Shown here: positions 45,101-51,100 of the stretch, in pieces
How the letters are laid out: each line of letters opens with the position of its first letter
Position numbering within the stretch: the first letter of the stretch is position 1
Assembly (NCBI RefSeq): GCF_036370855.1
Contig: NC_088103.1
Span: 38,824,404 to 38,888,403 of the forward strand
Direction: 5' to 3'
Source: Dromaius novaehollandiae
Lineage: Eukaryota > Chordata > Aves > Casuariiformes > Dromaiidae
Length of the DNA stretch: 64,000 nucleotides
Program-made: the position numbers and the translations under genes
Notes under the pieces: generated by a model
Seen by the model: the letters and a program-made list of their open reading frames with translations, nothing else
The model's database searches: none
Told to the model about the DNA's origin: nothing

Positions 45101-48100
45101 ACTTTTTAATAGTGCACTAAACATAGGACTTGCCATTTCAACCCAGACTGTCAGGTCTGTGCGTTCAGTACCCCCTGCTTGTCAGTGGCTAATTCCTGAT
45201 GCTCCAGCAGGCTAAAAAAACAGAATGGCTGAAAACGTGAATTCATGGTTACCACAGAACACTCCTTCCTGCCTGATCTGCCACAGGGTCAGCTGCATCC
45301 CATTAATAAAGGGGCTTGTTCCTGAAAGACACCAATCTGCCCAGTGAACAATGGAATTTTGGCAATCAACTTTCAAGTTTAGACCACTATTTACACTACT
45401 TCTGCTGAAGACAAAATAATGCCTAGAACCTGAGGCTGCCCTTTAACCACCATGTGCGTTTGCTGACACAAATAAAGGGTCTTCCACAGATCAAAGGCAA
45501 ACAAAAATGTTTAAATGTTTTCGACTGATGCTTTTGCCTTCAAAATTTCACGTGCTTTTGCCTTCAAAATTATAGATCTCCTCTGATTTTCCTTGATGAC
45601 TCTTAACAATGTTTTAAGCTGACTTCCATCAAGCTAGCACAATATCTTATCTTCTCCAATGAACAGAGCTTTCCTTTCACTCTTCAGTGACAAAATGGAA
45701 TTAATTGTACATTTTGAAGGAATACCAGGGTCCTTTGACAATGCTTTTTAAAGAATACAGGGATGTTGTGGTTTTGTTCTGTCTGGAGAAGAAAAGAAAG
45801 CCTACAAAGATCAGTATATCACAGAATAAACCAAAAACCTGTCACAGCGAAGAGAGTAAAATGAGTCTGGAATAGAAATATTTTATACATTTATACCTAT
45901 ATCAGATGTGTGCATGTTTATATATATATATGTACACGCATATATATGTATACCTATACACACACACACATATATACACATACATATATTTATATAAATG
46001 GATATTCAAGAAGCTAGTTTCTTTGGTTCACAAAAGCCTCTTGAAAATACTAACACACAGCTCAGTCCTGCAACAGCACTAATGAAGGATGGAGGAATGA
46101 ACTGTAAGGACCCACTGAGAGCATGGAAAGGCATGGCAAAGTAGAGCTCTGCAAACTCAGCCTTCTCCTGATATCAGGTCACCTAGGAATATCGTGGCTG
46201 CTATGTAAGTGAGAGCTGTTCTCCAGCACCTCTAACTCATACTGGCATGGAGAAAATGAAATCAAAGATCACCAGCTGTCTCCTCATGGTCTTCCTGCTT
46301 GGTAGTATGCAACAGGAGGTTGGGTAAACAGGAAGCTTTTGCCCACAAAAATCCATGGTGTTTGATTCTCAAATAAAATGACTAATTTTTTCTTTGCGCA
46401 TAAAACCCAGCTTTGTCCCAGAAGAAAGAAAATCGCTTCAAAAATCTCTGGATGAAGTGCACGGCTAGCATAACTCCACAATGATTGTGGAATTTTTGCC
46501 AGTAAACATAAATTTAACCCAAAATCTATGTGACAATTTTTTCTTTTCTTCCAAAAAAAGAGACTTTGGACACTTACATCACTGGCTAATTCATTAGCTC
46601 TCTTGGCTATTTGATAAGCTGGCGTGATCATAGCAGGAAAGCTGCCTTTCCCTCTCCGTTGTTCAAAGTCTTCTGTGTATTTCAACTGGAAAAAAAAAAA
46701 TCAAAACAATCAGGAGCAACTAGATCATACAGACTTATCTTGATTATCACATATTATCAATTTGTAAAGTTGCAACGTCAGGCATTAAATAGCTAGGAAC
46801 TGCCAGAAGGATGATGAAGCATGAAGTCTGGATCTACCTCCTTTGTGTATATGTTTTACAATATAGTCTTTAATTATATGATCACATGCCTTCCTCAGGA
46901 CATATATGTCTCATTCAGGGTATAGGGTGGATCAGAGTTGTTTAAAGTAAATACTGAAGTTGTCTGCAAGATACCTGCTCTATTTAAATTAGAGTTGGGC
47001 AGCTTCATGCTTTACGTTTATGGGGCCCAGCTGCTGGCATAGAACAGACTGGTTCTCTGTCTTCAGCTCTGACATCCAGCTAGTCCTATAATGGCCTAGA
47101 ATTCAACAGCTAGCATTAAACATTTAACGCTAACATGTACCATAGTAACATACACTTCAAGAGTCTGCATTTCAAATATTACTTTTTATTTTTCTTTGTG
47201 TTCATATTTTTAAGCAATTTAGATGTATCCTAAGAATCACCTGCGGAGTCAAAAAACAGTTTTCCTCTATTTCACTTACCTCACTTGAAAGCTGTCCTCC
47301 AACCTTTGAATGAAGGATATCTGGAGTGTCTACAACAGAGCTGAACTTTGAAACTCTTTCTTCATGTCCCCGCTTATATTCTACCTGGAGGACAAAAGAG
47401 ATATAAAATACATGTTACAGATAATAATTAGCAAATATCTATTTCTTGTCAGAAGGTTTCAACAGAAAATGGGAAACAGCAGTCATGACAATCTCAACTG
47501 TACAGTCAAGCTATTGGCATATTTAAGGTCCAATTTCCTTAAAGTAAATTCCAGCAGGAGACAGAAGTGGCCCCAAATAATCAAAGTTTCAAATCATACT
47601 AGATTTATATGAGCCATACTTTTCATTAAAAATGTTATGAGAATGGTCATTAATGGCACAAAGTACCAAGATCACACTGCAATGACAATGCAAACAGTGT
47701 TTGCAGAAACCAATGCAATACTTTAAATTAATTGTACAGGGTTTATTTTTACTTGACTTATTCTTATAAAGCAGTAATTTTGTGTGCATATATGATTTAA
47801 GGTAGCTTGTATATAAATACAGTTTAATATAATGGGTATTTAATTTCTTATAATAGAGGAAAAGATCAGATGTAAATAAATAGATCAATAAAGGCTCAAA
47901 ATGAAAATAAATATAATGAAATAAACATTTTAGAGTGGTTCACTGATTTTTTTTAGGTTGTCAAAAATTACTATGTTTCAGAAAACGTTTATATGTTTAT
48001 ATTGTCATTTATCCTGTGTAATTGTCTTCCCAACCAAGTAGTTCGCTGAAATCTCCTGTGTCCATGTATCATGCTAACGTTTTTTCACTTTGTGGAATTT

Positions 48101-51100
48101 CCATCACAGAACCCACTGTTTAAGGTGAATGGCCTAAATCCAGGATTCTCCAGCTTCAGGAATTCTAACATAAATTTCAAAAAAATGAGACTTACATTAC
48201 TGCTTAGCTGAGTGGCTCTCTTAGCAACCTGATAACCTGGAGTGATCATAGCAGGAAAGCTGCCTTTGCCTCTGCGTTGTTCATATTCTTCTGTATATTG
48301 CAACTAGAAAATTAACATTTTTGATTTTGTTGTTACAGAAAACCCACTGCTGTTTAATGTCATTCCTTTTTTAATGCCCACTTCCTAAAGGTATGGGTCA
48401 CTTCATATTTTTTAAAAGTAAACAAATTAAGGCACATATACTTTATAAGATTATTAGGTGGAAATATTTCCTAAGTACAATAGAAAATATTCTCCATTCA
48501 TATCAATTATCCACTGTTAATTGCCTGTGTTGACTGGGTCACTAACCCATTGTATGGACATGGACACCCAGTCATACTTCAGAAGTGATTTCCAGTAGTC
48601 ATGGAAAGATAGTCTGTGAAAGGTCTACACTATAGAAAAGAAGGCCTGTTTTCCATCATGAGTTCTGCTTTAGTGAGGTGAACAACACTGCATACTACAT
48701 CAGTAAATAACCAAGGTCACCTCAGATATCGTTGGTCGGTAGTTGAAATCCATCTCAGTTACATAAATACATAAATGTATGATTTCCAGGATAGATAATA
48801 ACATTGTCACATGACTAACCACTTACATAGCTAATTATTGATATTCACAGAAGCAAACATGTCAGTCTCTCTTTTGGTAACATGTTATTATAAGTTTGGC
48901 TTTAGTACACTCGAAAGTCTTCAGAACATGATAACCCATGAAAACACAGCTATTCCAAACATCAGCCCACTTACATCATTTAAATTCTTCTGTCCCTGAG
49001 CCATCCTGACCATCTGAGGATCTGGGATGGCTCCCGAGTACGATGATCTTCCCTCCTCATAGGCAGCATAGTACGCATTCTACAAAACAGAAATTGAATA
49101 ACAAACAATCCATATCCTTGTTTTTTACACACAAACAGTTGATGTGACAGGAAAAAAGGAAACACATACAATGTCCTGGAAATGAGGTTTACCCTGTGCA
49201 GGCGTACCACAGAAGGCCTATACTCTATGTATCATTTGAGTGCCAAGGTAGAGCTAGTATGGCCAGACCGGAGATCAGAATGTCAGGATCAAGACACCAG
49301 CCTCCTGAGTGAGGCTCAAATGATTCCCCCAGGAATCAGATCACTTCTGGTGAAGCTTCAGTGTCAACAGAAAGGAGACACCGAGTATGGCTGTACATGC
49401 AGCAGTCCAAACTGCTAACCATACAGATACACTTTCCTGTCCCCATCCTCTGATTCTTGCACCCTAAGCTATAATCGAGCTACAATGCCTTTAAAAGTTT
49501 AGCCAAATGAAAAGCAATGGCTTCTTTAAGACTGAAATGCTGTGAGTAAAATCCTAACAATCAAAACTACCAAGGCCAATACTTGGTAGCCCACAATCTG
49601 GCAGCTCTTCTGCACGCTATGGCTTGGAGACTTGAGCAGTATCTCTTACCTGGACGGCCAGCTGTTGGGCTTGACTTGCAGCTTCAATGTCTCTGGACCT
49701 CACATCCCATTGAAAGACTGATTTGAATCGTTCACCTTCCCCTCGATATTTTATCTGCAAAAAAAATGATTTGGTATTAATAGTTTGCTAGTACACGCAC
49801 ACACACCCCTCCCAGAAGGGATGCAAAAACAGACACAAACAAGGTAAACACAGTCTCTTGGTCCAAAGTTATACGGATTCTGCATGAATTACAGCAAAAA
49901 AATGGAGAGTAATGCACCGCTTCTGCTGTTTTGACTTGTAATACCCACTGTAACAAATCCACTTCAATGCCTGCTACCTTTGACTGCAATTTCACCATCA
50001 CCTTATAAACCAGTCCAAATGCAGGCTACTTGCAAAAACACCTCCCGCCATACTAGGTAACCATTCTTATGCTCTCTCATGCACTGACACCATCAGGCAA
50101 GCAGCCATGTAGCTAGGTTGATCAGGGAACTGGTGTGCAGCCTTTCGCTGTGTTAGTTTTCAGCCAAGTCGGTTCATTGGTCTGGCTCACTTCAAAACCA
50201 CCACTGCCACCACAAGAGAAGCAAAGGAACAACCTGGCTGCACAGAACTAATTCTTTGGGTAGCAACATCAACCTGGCTCAGCTTAAGACAATTTACTCT
50301 AGTCAGTGTTTACTTGTGCATGTGTTAGATCTCCACTTACAACAAAACAGCCTAGTTTTCAGTGCCAACTAACAATTTCACCCTGAAGGCACATTTATAT
50401 AGGATATGAATGCAGAAACCTAGAGACTATGGCAAACAAGCCTGATCCACCAAATTTCATCATTCCACAAGAAAATACCAGTCACCTTCTGACAGCCTGC
50501 AAAACCTCTCCCTCTTTTCCTCCTTCTCCCTCTTTTCACCAACACCACTTCCAGCCCACTCATGTGCAAAAAGGCCTCATAACCTGTAGCTCTCTGCCAT
50601 GCAAAGACTACATAACTACTTCCTCTCAGCCTTCCATTCTTGGCAAAGCAGTCTATGGAAGCAAAGATTAACTTTAGCCCTTAGGTCAAAATCCTACACT
50701 CCAAACCACACAGCCAGCTTCTGTCTAAGATTTTTGCTACTACTAGAGCTGCATGTCTGTAGAAGAATGGCATAATATAGCTGAAATTTGGCAATTATTC
50801 TGAAAGAATAATTTAGTTTTTAGCTAACACTTTGGGTGGAAATAATCTAATAAGATAAAAATCCCCCAAAAATATTAAGCAAAACATATCAAACAAGCAT
50901 TAGATGAAAGAACTGTTACCTGGTGCATAATACCCTACTCTCCTGTTTCCCTGCACAGTGTCCATTAAGTATCAAGATCATGTAAATGCAACTGAGCAGC
51001 ATATTTAGTCCTGGGTCATCATTTTTCTACTGTTTCTTACTTTTATAAAGACAGCATATAGACATCCAAACGAAATCAAAGCCCTGTTACGCAACACACT

